64,000 bases of DNA from the NCBI GenBank assembly GCA_964019055.1, contig OZ025224.1, positions 124,001 to 188,000 on the forward strand, given 5' to 3'. The position numbers and the translations under genes are program-made. Under the pieces are notes generated by a model, which saw only the letters and a program-made list of their open reading frames with translations, had not been told where the DNA came from and searched no databases. This stretch comes from Anthopleura xanthogrammica (Eukaryota; Cnidaria; Anthozoa; Actiniaria; Actiniidae). Positions 54,143 through 64,000 of this stretch are shown in pieces (position 1 is the first letter of the stretch; the number at the start of each line of letters is the position of its first letter).

Positions 54143-57100
54143 ATGGATGAAGAAGACCTTGAGGAAATGAGAGCCCTTCGTGGTAATACATTAGATAATA
54201 TTTATGATATACGCGAAGTTATCAGACAACTGTAGGAAAGGATACATATCGTGTTGGTTTTAGTATATATGTTTATTATTTTTGTATATTTAAAATGTTT
54301 ATATTTACGATGTTTAAAGACGCCCAACGTTGTGTCATTGATTGTATACCCTCCACCATTGATTGGTAACTGAACGATATGCACCAGTCTTTCTGCATGC
54401 AGGGTCCGCAGGGTCCATATTGTCCGGTATTATGCATCATTTTAGTAAGGATAAAAAGTTAAATTTTACACCGTAAAAAATAAGAGAAATCACTTACTGA
54501 CGTTTCGGACGCTAGTCCTTCATCGGAGTAACTAGTCCTTTAACGAAGGACTAGCGTCCGAAACGTCAGTAAGTGATCTCTCTTATTTTCTACAGTGTAA
54601 AATTTAACTTTTTATCCATACTGTTTCATTAGAAACACTGACGCAGCCCACACTAGCTTACCGCTAGTTATCATCATTTTAGTAAGTTTATTTCTACTAA
54701 ATCTTCAGGAAACACTAAGTATGTGAGCTCTCAAACATCAACAAGATCAGGTTTTGGTAGCTTTGGTTCATCGCGGCAAAAACCTGCTTCTTCTAGGTCA
54801 GAAGTTCAAAGTTCATCTGGATCAAAGCCAAGACAGACTGGTAATGATAAACATGGTTCGAAGTTAGATGAATTAAATGTGGTGCCTGATATGAGATTTA
54901 TGTATTATGAGATATGTAACAGACAGGAATCAAGGCAGACGTAGACAAAGTGCACTTGCATGCCCCTCACATCTGTTATCTCAAGTTCATCATTCCAACA
55001 CTCAAAATCATGTGCAAGTAGAGTTTGTTAACCCTTTATCTGAGGGTTCTCTGCTAGTATGTATATGTCTACCAATTAGATGGTAAAAGAACTGCTATTT
55101 ATTATTTTTACTTTATTTGTTAAAAGAGAAATCCAGTGAAGAAGAAGGAGCATCAGACATGGCTGCTGTGATGGGGTTTTCAGGATTTGGTGGGTCATTC
55201 ATTGTCATTTCTGATATAACAGGACAAGTAATACTTATTAACATGCTATACATATGCAGGTAAAAAGCAAGCCCTAAACTTTAATGTAGAGGAGATGTTT
55301 GAAAAGGCTAAATCAACAGCTAAACAAGTCAGCATGGCTGCAAGCACCAAAGGTACCCTACTTCTTGTATTATAGTTACAGTGTAGACCATGATGGGTGG
55401 CATAGCCCTAAAACATAAGCCACTGTGAGTCCTATGGGTCAGGTCTTGGGTTTGATTCCTGTAGTCCCCACATGTAAATAGAGTTTGCCTGGCAATACAC
55501 TGCCGTCAATCAGGACATGTACTCCGTTACCCAACACTTTGTTTGATTGATAATAGTCTATTACATAATTGATGGTGCTTTTACATAATCTGACTGACAG
55601 CAGTGTATTACCTGATTTCCCTGTCATGACTGTTGTCTAGACAAGTGCATAGCAATGAAAACAGTGTTAATTTATTTCTGGTTGAGGATATCATGTTTTT
55701 TTGTTGGCTCTTTTTTAGTTCTTTTCTTTAATTTAATGTCTTGTACTGTATTATTTTTTTAGAGTCTTCTCAACTTGATGAAGAGGATGAAGATGGTCCA
55801 TCTGTCATACTACCTCCATGGATGGAAAGAAAGGTCTGTAGTTATCTTATCAAACTGTTGACATAAATATTTATGAAATTAAATTCATTCTGATGCATTA
55901 CAGGAAGAAAAAGCTTCAACGAGTAAAATGGAAATGAAGAAAGATGATGATGACGATGACGATGATGAAGATGATGATGAAGAAGTAAGGTCCCTCAAAG
56001 TTAAACCTACTCAGATTGGCTGTGGACATGTTTAACATTCTTGTGATGCGTATAACTGTTTCAGGAAGTAGAAAACCAATTACCAATAAGTCATGAAGTT
56101 GTTCTTCAACATGGATCAAAAACTGTAAGTACACATACTAAAAAAATGATGTATATATATATATATATATTGTTTCCATGACAACAGCATTGGCCATGTG
56201 TTTACACTGTGTTAACTTCAGGTTTCAGCGATTACCTTGGAGCCGTCAGGTTCTCGGCTTTTAACTGGAAGCTATGACTATGAGGTGAGGTTTATTGTAG
56301 GTATGGAGTACTAATTGTATTTATCACTTCTTCACTTCAAAAGTGTTAATAAAAATGCATTGGAACCATATGTAATAATAATAATAGAACATCCTATGAA
56401 TATTATTGATTCAAAATGTGGATGTAATGTATACATTCTTCAACATAATTACCTGTTAACGAGGTGTGATTATTGGGGTGATAGATCAAATTCTGGGACT
56501 TCAATTCTATGGATGCTACACATCGAGCCTTCAGAACTTTACAGCCATTTGAATGTCATCAAATCAAGTCAGCACAGTACAGTATTACTGGTGATTGTAT
56601 TCTTCTCACATCTGGTAATGCAAAGGTTAGTAGTCCAGTAATGTTCCTGTCCCTTCACTGCATGTTACTGTTTAGTATTCACTGTATCTTAGTCTGTTCA
56701 TTGTTCATTTGTTGTCCCTCTGTCTGTCGAATGTTAGTATTTGTATTGTTGTCCTGGTACTGTTTTCCCTTGTTATCCCTCTTCCATTTAAGTTCCTGCT
56801 CCAGATATGCCAGTTTTGTCTGATTCCCTTCATTACTGTATCTCTGTCCCAGAGTACCATTTTCATGTATTCTTTTTGTGAACAGGCAAAAGTTCTGGAT
56901 AGAGATGGTTTTGAAGTACTGGAGTGCATTAAGGGTGACCAATATCTTACAGATATGGCTAACACCAAGGTAATCACAGTCAGTAACATTATAAGGAATC
57001 TACAGTAGGGTGTGGTCATGGTAGTACATTCATTTCTCACCTCTGAGTTATTGGGTTACATTTCTTGACATGACATAACATATCAGCAGTTTGTTCACTA

Positions 57101-57850
57101 TATCTATTTACTAATGGTTCATTTAGGGTCATGTTTCTTCACTCAACTGTGGACGATGGCACCCAAAAATAAAGGAAGAGTTTTTGACCTGCAGTGATGA
57201 TGGGTACGTCTATATTTCTAATACTGTGATTTTATGGCTGTCATGTTGTAGGACAGAAATAATCCAATGTTTTTGTATAACAAGGGTTTCATTTCCCAAA
57301 GGAGAACATTTTTGTTTTGCGTAAACCATTCTATATTTGAAACAATAGAAAATTTGTATAGATAATTTACAAATACTTTTTAGTTTATGACAAAAGTTAA
57401 GTGTTTGATGTTTTCTAGGACTTTGAGACTTTGGGATGTAAATAACCACAACAAGAACAAAAAAGTTATCAAAACGAAGAATAAAATGGGTGAGATGAAT
57501 TTCTAATAATATTATTTAATACTTGTATGTCTGGAGAATAAGAGATGTGTAACAATGTATGTAATTCTATTCAAGGATCAGTGCAAGTATCATGTTTGTA
57601 AAAAAAAACTTAGCATTTCTGTGTTGTATTTCAGGCAAGAAGACGATTCCATCTCATTGTTGCTACAGCAAGGATGGTAAATACATTGTTGCTGCTTGTC
57701 AGGTAAATCATTTAAGGTTGAAACTATGCCCCTTAACTCCCCTTTCTATGCACACATTCCTCTACCTTTCCATCTTCATAGCTAATAATATATTATGTTA
57801 ACTATCTTCAGGATGGCTCCATTCAAGTATGGGATACAAAGCGACCATTT
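54143..57850 (+). CDS. WDR70: WDR70 (gastrulation defective 1), 5' part
   Basis: Fourteen exons join in frame to 361 codons: 54143-54182, 54709-54840, 55127-55189, 55260-55352, 55763-55833, 55904-55984, 56065-56124, 56222-56284, 56485-56625, 56886-56969, 57127-57203, 57419-57489, 57635-57702, 57812-57850, ending in a donor. The human protein is about 654 residues, so the rest lies beyond 64000. WDR70 is a nuclear WD40 protein linked to the CRL4 ubiquitin ligase and DNA-break repair. Seen: MGFSGFGKKQALNFNVEEMF, an acidic Asp/Glu run (55940-55984), ILPPWMERK, and WD repeats LEPSGSRLLTGSYDYEIKFW, SDDGTLRLWDV and DGSIQVWDTKRPF. The end of exon 2 (donor GTAATG at 54841) was chosen by phase. Confidence 0.9.
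54449..54617. repeat. 169-bp near-perfect foldback in WDR70 intron 1
   Basis: GGATAAAAAGTTAAATTTTA at the left is mirrored at the right; inner arms contain CACTTACTGACGTTTCGGAC and its complement, separated by a short ATCGGAGTAACTAG loop. It could form a stem of about 75 bp. No transposase is present; it is a MITE-type element. Confidence 0.85.
55380..55645. repeat. Dispersed repeat with tRNA-like head in a WDR70 intron
   Basis: GGTGGCATAGCCC and, at tRNA spacing, GGGTTTGATTCCTGTAG resemble decayed A and B boxes. The tail shares blocks with 51238-51375. Confidence 0.45.
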
Positions 57851-57904
57851 GTAAGTGAAATCTCAGTGCACTTTGATATTTGTTAGTATAATTGCACAGC
57901 GTGC

Positions 57905-58829
57905 AGGTCAGTCAATGTGTTTGTGGGGCAGGGATGGTAAAGGATATTTTATGAGTCAATGTGTTTGTGGGACAGGGATGGTAAACGATATTTTATGAGT
58001 CAATGTGTTTGTGGGACAGGGATGGTAAAGGATATTTTATGAGTCAATGTGTTTGTGGGGCAGGGATGGTAAAGGATATTTTATGAGTCAATGTGTTTGG
58101 GGCAGGGATGGTAAAGGATATTTTATGAGTCAATGTGTTTGTGGGACAGGGATGGTAAAGGATATTTTATGAGTCAATGTGTTTGTGGGACAGGGATGGT
58201 AAAGGATATTTTATGAGTCAATGTGTTTGTGGGGCAGGGATGGTAAAGGATATTTTATGAGTCAATGTGTTTGGGGCAGGGATGGTAAAGGATATTTTAT
58301 GAGTCAATGTGTTTGTGGGGCAGGGATGGTAAAGGATATTTTATGAGTCAATGTGTTTGTGGGACAGGGATGGTAAAGGATATTTTATGAGTCAATGTGT
58401 TTGTGGGACAGGGATGGTAAAGGATATTTTATGAGTCAATGTGTTTGGGGCAGGGATGGTAAAGGATATTTTATGAGTCAATGTGTTTGTGGGACAGGGA
58501 TGGTAAAGGATATTTTATGAGTCAATGTGTTTGTGGGACAGGGATGGTAAAGGATATTTTATGAGTCAATGTGTTTGTGGGGCAGGGATGGTAAAGGATA
58601 TTTTATGAGTCAATGTGTTTGTGGGGCAGGGATGGTAAAGGATATTTTATGAGTCAATGTGTTTGTGGGACAGGGATGGTAAAGGATATTTTATGAGTCA
58701 ATGTGTTTGTGGGGCAGGGATGGTAAAGGATATTTTATGAGTCAATGTGTTTGTGGGGCAGGGATGGTAAAGGATGTTTTATGAGTCAATGTGTTTGTGG
58801 GGCAGGGATGGTAAAGGATATTTTATGAG
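57905..58829. repeat. 44-bp minisatellite array 1
   Basis: About 21 copies of a unit containing GAGTCAATGTGTTTGTGGGG and CAGGGATGGTAAAGGATATT. Variants lack three or four bases (GTTTGGGGCAGG). The same array recurs at 62740-63535. Confidence 0.92.
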
Positions 58830-59099
58830 TCATGAATGGTCTTCTTCCATGTCATGTCTGTGAACAGTGAAAACAGAGGTTAAAAACACAGATGTCATGA
58901 AGGTAGTTTCTCATGCTGCTTTAATTGCCTGTTAGTTATTGGAGTGTGAACGGTCTGGGATACAAAGATTCGTATAATCAGTGGATTCTAGTTTACTACT
59001 GATATAAGTGCTCTAGGAATATCAGTAAGACTATCACTAGATGAGGTGATGAATGAAACCAGAAGTATCCTCCTTTCCCTCCCTCCCACGGGACGTATG

Positions 59100-62000
59100 T
59101 TATGACGTTTTAGTTTTCTTGGAAGGTCTGCAGCAGATGTTTATCAGTAGCCTGACAGACATGAATAAAACACTCAATACTGCAGTCAACACTAAAGCAA
59201 TCACCAGCATCACATCCAGCATGTATAGCTGATAGAAGGGTAGATCCAGGCTCCTGGGTTTGAGGTGCTTCAAGTCACCCACAGCATGGACATATTCAAT
59301 GAGTTCCGCTGCCTGTTGTACTGGAGATCGTGGGCTCGACTTCAAGACACGTGACACGTAAGACATTCGTTCTTTGTACCTTGGAAAATATAAGCAATGG
59401 TTTTAGTTAAACATCTGGATGGAGTGAGATAAATCACCAGGAACTGGAAGCACAGGAAGCAGGGAATGTGTGTGTGGTGACAGCGCGCACTTCCAGTACC
59501 AGAGTAGTGGTTATGTGAATCCATCTCCTTTGTAAACAGAACTTTAATTACCTTTCTTTGTTTTAACCTACCTTTTCTCTTGGATAAGCTGTTTTAAAAG
59601 TTTTGTCAATTGTTCTGTTGTGATGGAATTTAAGGAGACAACCTCAGCCATCCCTGAGTCTTTCAGAATCTGTGCATTATCGTATTGATCGCCAAAAAAT
59701 GGCAAACAAAGCATTGGAACGCCATGGTAAGAAGCTTCAGCCATGCCATTAGCACCAGTATGTGTAAAGAACAGCCTTGTCTTGTGGTGTCCCAGGACAT
59801 CATTCTGTGGTACCCACTGTACGACCTTGATATTCGATGCTACTTGACCTTTAAACTTATCTACAAACATAAAATACGCCCTTGTGTTACTTTACCAGGA
59901 GAATGACTGTCTGATGGCTTTTCATGCACCATCTCTTGTCACTGATCTAGCTGCATGCTAATGCACCACCTCTCACCGCTGTGGTCATTGGTTCAATCCC
60001 TGAACCCGCCATACCTCTCACCGCTGTGGTCATTGGTTCAATCCCTGAACCCGCCATCATATGTGAGTAGAGTTGCTTGTTGAGTTCTCTCTTGTACTTC
60101 AAGGGTTTTCTCCGGGTTCCTGTTTTTTCCCTCGCAAAAACAACTTTTTAAAGTTAAGACAATCCCCCCTTTCGGTGTAAAGGACTAACGGTGGTCTAAA
60201 CAGCCCCACCCCCTTCCCCCTGAAGAAGCCCTGGAACTACACGAGTAACTTGGATAGTTACTAAACATAGTGGAATACTCACCCAGATTTATCCTCCACA
60301 AGACTTTCTGAGGCACTTTAGAGAAAGCTTCATTCATGATCTCAATCATGTTGTTACTTAATGTGTCTACCATGGAGCCAAAGGATACATATATAACACC
60401 ATTGTCACCAGATCTCTCAAAAAACTCCTCTAGCTCGGCTGGAAGTGGCTTTGGTGGACTGGGCATAAAGTTGCCAACTTCGCGAAGATCTGAAGAGAAA
60501 AAAATTCTCTTTTTTATTAACTTTCAAATACGAAAGTGTTTCCTTCATCATGCTTTACAAAAAATCGATATACTACGTGCTTTCTGATTGGTCGTTGAAT
60601 TGAAACAGCCAATCAGATCGCGTGTTAGATGCGTGTTTACTTACATGGTGGTAATGGCTGCGCATGGTCAGTAACCAGGCTCATCGTCAGCAAAATCATT
60701 TCTACGGTTGCCATGGTTTCTCGAATACTTTTCTCTGGTTTAATCTTATATTTTGCCTTCAGTTCTCCATAAAAAGGATAATAATAGCTTTCGACGACGA
60801 TATAGTAGTTCACGAGATAAGATCCCAGATTTATAATCCTGTCTACAAGTCCCATGTTTTTTGACCGGAAAGAATTCATCTGAGGTACATAAGCTGGGTT
60901 AGGAAAAACACCAAACAGCGCTAGCGTTGGTGTTCCAGCTATACCACTCATTGCTATCACCACGTGTGGGATCCCTAACATATCTGCGACAAGGGAAGAA
61001 CAAGGATACAAAGAATCTCCGATCAAGACATCTGCTGACTTCAGTTCCTTCATCATGACGTCATTGCTCAGTAACAGATCACAGTAGGTTTGCTGTTGTT
61101 TAAAAAGCACGGATAGTGCTCTTCTTATATCGGTTATCCCTCTTGATAACTCTTGCATATTTTGCGCATGTCTTTTCCTTTCTTCTTCAGGAACCTCAAA
61201 CGTCTTTACGTTTTGTTTTCCAATGGCGTAACTGGATTCTTCACCAACAAGAATGGAAACCTAAATGAGAATTTCAAATTCAAAATTCTTGGGTTCTACT
61301 AGAAATGCATGTTGTTTAGGGTTCTAGAATGAATATAACCATGTCTTGAACACAGACACTATCACCTCTAGACTCAACTGTGATTCATTTACATCGTTTG
61401 TTAATGGCGACTTTGCAGACAAAAATGAGTTGTTGCCAGTGGCAAGACTCTTTAATAAGCAGCCTTATTCTTCCCATGTTCCTCGGTATTCTTTAGGTTA
61501 TAGATAATATCCATCATAAAGAAGAAGGAACCGTGAGAGAACCGTGGAGCACTCTTAAAACTGTAGTAGGAGGGGTGGGTGTTTGATAGATATGAATTAG
61601 CTCGCCAAAGTCTCTTCTTCACTGTGGCTGTGATGTAATCTATTATAGCATACCGTATATCAAAGCATAATGCATGTGGTACATCATGCATCGTAACTCA
61701 GTGATGCAGCAATTTGAACTGTCATCAAGGGTTATCAAATCTGAATTATGAAAAGACAATAGAAATCAGTCACCTATAGGAGAAGTCTGTAAATCGAATA
61801 TAGAATTGTCCTCATTTGCATTCAACTTTAACATGGATTTTCTCAGTCAAACTCACTCCAATCTCAAACATTTCAGAAGAACATCACATACTCCTAGTAG
61901 ACATTTTTATTTGCAATATACGTTATCGTGTCTGTGTGGAATTAGATATATATCTATTACTTGCTGTGAATGCTGTCTCAGTTGAGAGTGGTGGACCACA

Positions 62001-62498
62001 ACTTGTCTACGAGATAGCATTTGCTTTGATGGTGAAGTGTTTGCCGATTGAAATATGTTCATCTTCATTACAAAATAGTATTATCTCGTCACTACACACG
62101 TCAGTCTTGTATTACCCTGTAAAGCTGCTTCTGAAGCAGACAGGACAAGATATTCAGCTGACTTCAAAACTGTTTCTTGCTGAAAAAATCTGCATATATA
62201 ACCAATCTCGGTCCGCGGAAACTTCAATTCAATTCAATTATAACATGTTCAAGTTTGCTTGATGACCTCGTAATGGAAATCAGAGATTATCAAGTAAAGA
62301 GTTAGACGTACGTCATCAAAGTAGACAATCCTCGTAGGTTATTTGACTTACATCATGTCCGCGATGTTTGAGCTCATGTCCAAGCTTTTCCATCACGATG
62401 AAATGACTTCGACCAAACTGTGGCATCATGACGATCTTTGCTGAAAAACATCCAGTGACTGATAGGAAAAGCGATAACCATAGCACCGTGAAGTCCAT
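59100..62498 (-). CDS. UDP-glucuronosyltransferase, complete
   Basis: Five exons, 62352-62498, 60645-61260, 60283-60489, 59572-59860 and 59100-59379, give 512 residues. UGTs transfer sugar from UDP-glucuronate or UDP-glucose to small hydrophobic molecules in the ER lumen. Seen: a signal peptide (LWLSLFLSVTGCFSAKIVMM), an acceptor-binding N half with FIVMEKLGHELKHRGHDV, GVIYVSFGSMVDTL, and the UGT signature WVPQNDVLGHHKTRLFFTHT followed by GANGMAEASYHGVPMLCLPF and GDQYDNA. A C-terminal membrane anchor (VMLVIALVLTAVLSVLFMSV) ends in KTKTS, a KxKxx ER-retrieval type tail. The gene lies antisense to, and probably inside, a WDR70 intron. Substrate cannot be told. Confidence 0.93.
59930..60150 (+). 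repeat. SINE-like element with internal duplication, in a UGT intron
   Basis: CACCGCTGTGGTCATTGGTT and CAATCCCTGAACCCGCCAT occur twice in a row (from about 59974 and 60017), then GGGTTTTCTCCGGGTTCC. GGTTCAATCC is a B-box-like core. The tail matches the GSTK1 intron copies in inverse. Confidence 0.6.
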
Positions 62499-62739
62499 GA
62501 TTGCTGTGGAACACTTCACCCCCTTGAGTTGAAGACTGTTCGCGCCGGTGTCACGCAAAGGTTGTCATGAAACACGATGAACTGCTTTTGTCACACAACC
62601 CTCTGGGAAATAACGCCTCAAGTAATATTCTAGTAATACTCTATCTTTACTATCACCAATTGTAGTTTTAAATTTGATTTTGGTTAAAATGTAATAGTTG
62701 GTGGGTATTTTGATATTTGTCAGTATAATTTCACAGTGC
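62499..62739. promoter_or_regulatory. UGT upstream region
   Basis: About 240 bp between the UGT start codon and array 2. It must hold the UGT promoter if the gene is active. The last 35 bp (from about 62705) match the left flank of array 1 (TTGATATTTGT...AGTATAAT), which marks the duplication edge. Confidence 0.45.
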
Positions 62740-63535
62740 AGGTCAGTACATGTGTTTGTGGGGCAGGGATGGTAAAGGATATTTTATGAGTCAATGTGTT
62801 TGTGGGGCAGGGATGGTAAAGGATATTTTATGAGTCAATGTGTTTGTGGGACAGGGATGGTAAAGGATATTTTATGAGTCAATGTGTTTGTGGGGCAGGG
62901 ATGGTAAAGGATATTTTATGAGTCAATGTGTTTGTGGGACAGGGATGGTAAAGGATATTTTATGAGTCAATGTGTTTGGGGCAGGGATGGTAAAGGATAT
63001 TTTATGAGTCAATGTGTTTGTGGGACAGGGATGGTAAAGGATATTTTATGAGTCAATGTGTTTGTGGGACAGGGATGGTAAAGGATATTTTATGAGTCAA
63101 TGTGTTTGTGGGGCAGGGATGGTAAAGGATATTTTATGAGTCAATGTGTTTGTAGGACAGGGATGGTAAAGGATATTTTATGAGTCAATGTGTTTGTGGG
63201 ACAGGGATGGTAAAGGATATTTTATGAGTCAATGTGTTTGTGGGACAGGGATGGTAAAGGATATTTTATGAGTCAATGTGTTTGTGGGACAGGGATGGTA
63301 AAGGATATTTTATGAGTCAATGTGTTTGTGGGACAGGGATGGTAAAGGATATTTTATGAGTCAATGTGTTTGTGGGGCAGGGATGGTAAAGGATATTTTA
63401 TGAGTCAATGTGTTTGTGGGGCAGGGATGGTAAAGGATATTTTATGAGTCAATGTGTTTGTGGGGCAGGGATGGTAAAGGATATTTTATGAGTCAATGTG
63501 TTTGTGGGACAGGGATGGTAAAGGATATTTTATGA
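62740..63535. repeat. 44-bp minisatellite array 2
   Basis: About 18 copies of the same unit as array 1, with the same variants. It is followed by the same 270-bp flank and then a second UGT last exon. Confidence 0.92.
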
Positions 63536-63806
63536 GTCATGAATGGTCTTCTTCCATGTCATGTCTGTGAACAGTGAAAACAGAGGTTAAAAACACAGAT
63601 GTCATGAAGGTAGTTTCTCATGCTGCTTTAATTGCCTGTTAGTTATTGGAGTGTGAACGGTCTGGGATACAAAGATTCGTATAATCAGTGGATTCTAGTT
63701 TACTACTGATATAAGTGCTCTAGGAATATCAGTAAGACTATCACTAGATGAGGTGATGAATGAAACCAGAAGTATCCTCCTTTCCCTCCCTCCCACGGGA
63801 CGTATG

Positions 63807-64000
63807 TTATGACGTTTTAGTTTTCTTGGAAGGTCTGCAGCAGATGTTTATCAGTAGCCTGACAGACATGAATAAAACACTCAATACTGCAGTCAACACT
63901 AAAGCAATCACCAGCATCACATCCAGCATGTATAGCTGATAGAAGGGTAGATCCAGGCTCCTGGGTTTGAGGTGCTTCAAGTCACCCACAGCATGGACAT
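63807..64000 (-). CDS. Second UGT copy, 3' end of last exon only
   Basis: From the stop at 63807 to the window edge the sequence appears identical to 59100-59293, encoding the LYMLDVMLVIALVL anchor and the KTKTS tail. The 270 bp between array and stop are also identical by eye. The rest lies outside the window. It is the next unit of a tandem UGT duplication, or an assembly duplicate. Confidence 0.85.
   Translation of the reverse strand, partial: VHAVGDLKHLKPRSLDLPFYQLYMLDVMLVIALVLTAVLSVLFMSVRLLINICCRPSKKTKTS

Noticed and set aside
61816..62262. 148-codon plus-strand frame
   Set aside because: It lies in the first UGT intron on the opposite strand; composition is like AT-rich non-coding DNA and I recognise no family.
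57905..63535. CRISPR-like arrays
   Set aside because: The units follow each other directly without unique spacers, and the DNA is clearly from an intron-bearing eukaryote.

Overview
This window looks like intron-rich nuclear DNA from an invertebrate animal. It is AT-rich, the introns are mostly 100-700 bp with GT..AG ends, and many exon boundaries fall between codons at positions that keep the reading frame. The gene set is animal-type (CLCN6, class I PI3K, adipolin/CTRP12-like, CDCA3/Tome-1-like, CFAP107, NUDT8, GSTK1, UGT). An anthozoan cnidarian is my best guess; that is inference and was not tested. Gene models were built by hand from splice sites. For most multi-exon genes the summed exon lengths are divisible by three and the joined proteins read through without a stop.

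Layout: 118-5145 (-) a TTLL10-like ligase with an NlpC/P60-like N-terminal domain, 3' end outside the window; 5727-6380 (+) CDCA3/Tome-1-like; 7604-8935 (-) UPF0488/C8orf33; 9300-10295 (+) an unrecognised Cys-rich protein; 10990-17733 (-) CLCN6; 19496-20899 (+) a MARCH-type RING-CH ligase; 20900-23197 repeats; 23198-24286 (+) a single-exon GT31 glycosyltransferase; 24813-27477 (-) ELP5; 27783-29211 (+) CFAP107; 29843-32243 (-) NUDT8 with two alternative last exons; 32550-36267 (+) GSTK1; 38915-45565 (+) a C1QTNF12/erythroferrone-like secreted protein; 46981-53847 (-) a class IA PI3K catalytic subunit; 54143-57850 (+) the 5' part of WDR70; 59100-62498 (-) a complete UDP-glucuronosyltransferase; 63807-64000 (-) the start of a second, near-identical UGT copy.

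Six pairs are head to head (TTLL/CDCA3, UPF0488/Cys-rich, CLCN6/MARCH, ELP5/CFAP107, NUDT8/GSTK1, PI3K/WDR70). In five of these the start codons are only about 300-580 bp apart, so shared bidirectional promoters are likely. Functional links between partners are mostly not obvious; NUDT8 and GSTK1 both suggest mitochondrial or peroxisomal metabolism.

Introns and gaps are full of short non-autonomous inverted-repeat elements (MITEs and foldbacks), some with clear target-site duplications, tRNA-derived SINE pieces, and minisatellites (82, 70, 41 and 44 bp units). The most interesting points are the NlpC/P60-TTLL fusion, the duplicated mutually exclusive NUDT8 last exons, local duplications of splice sites, a MITE inserted four bases inside a PI3K intron, and a tandemly duplicated UGT unit that appears to sit inside a WDR70 intron.
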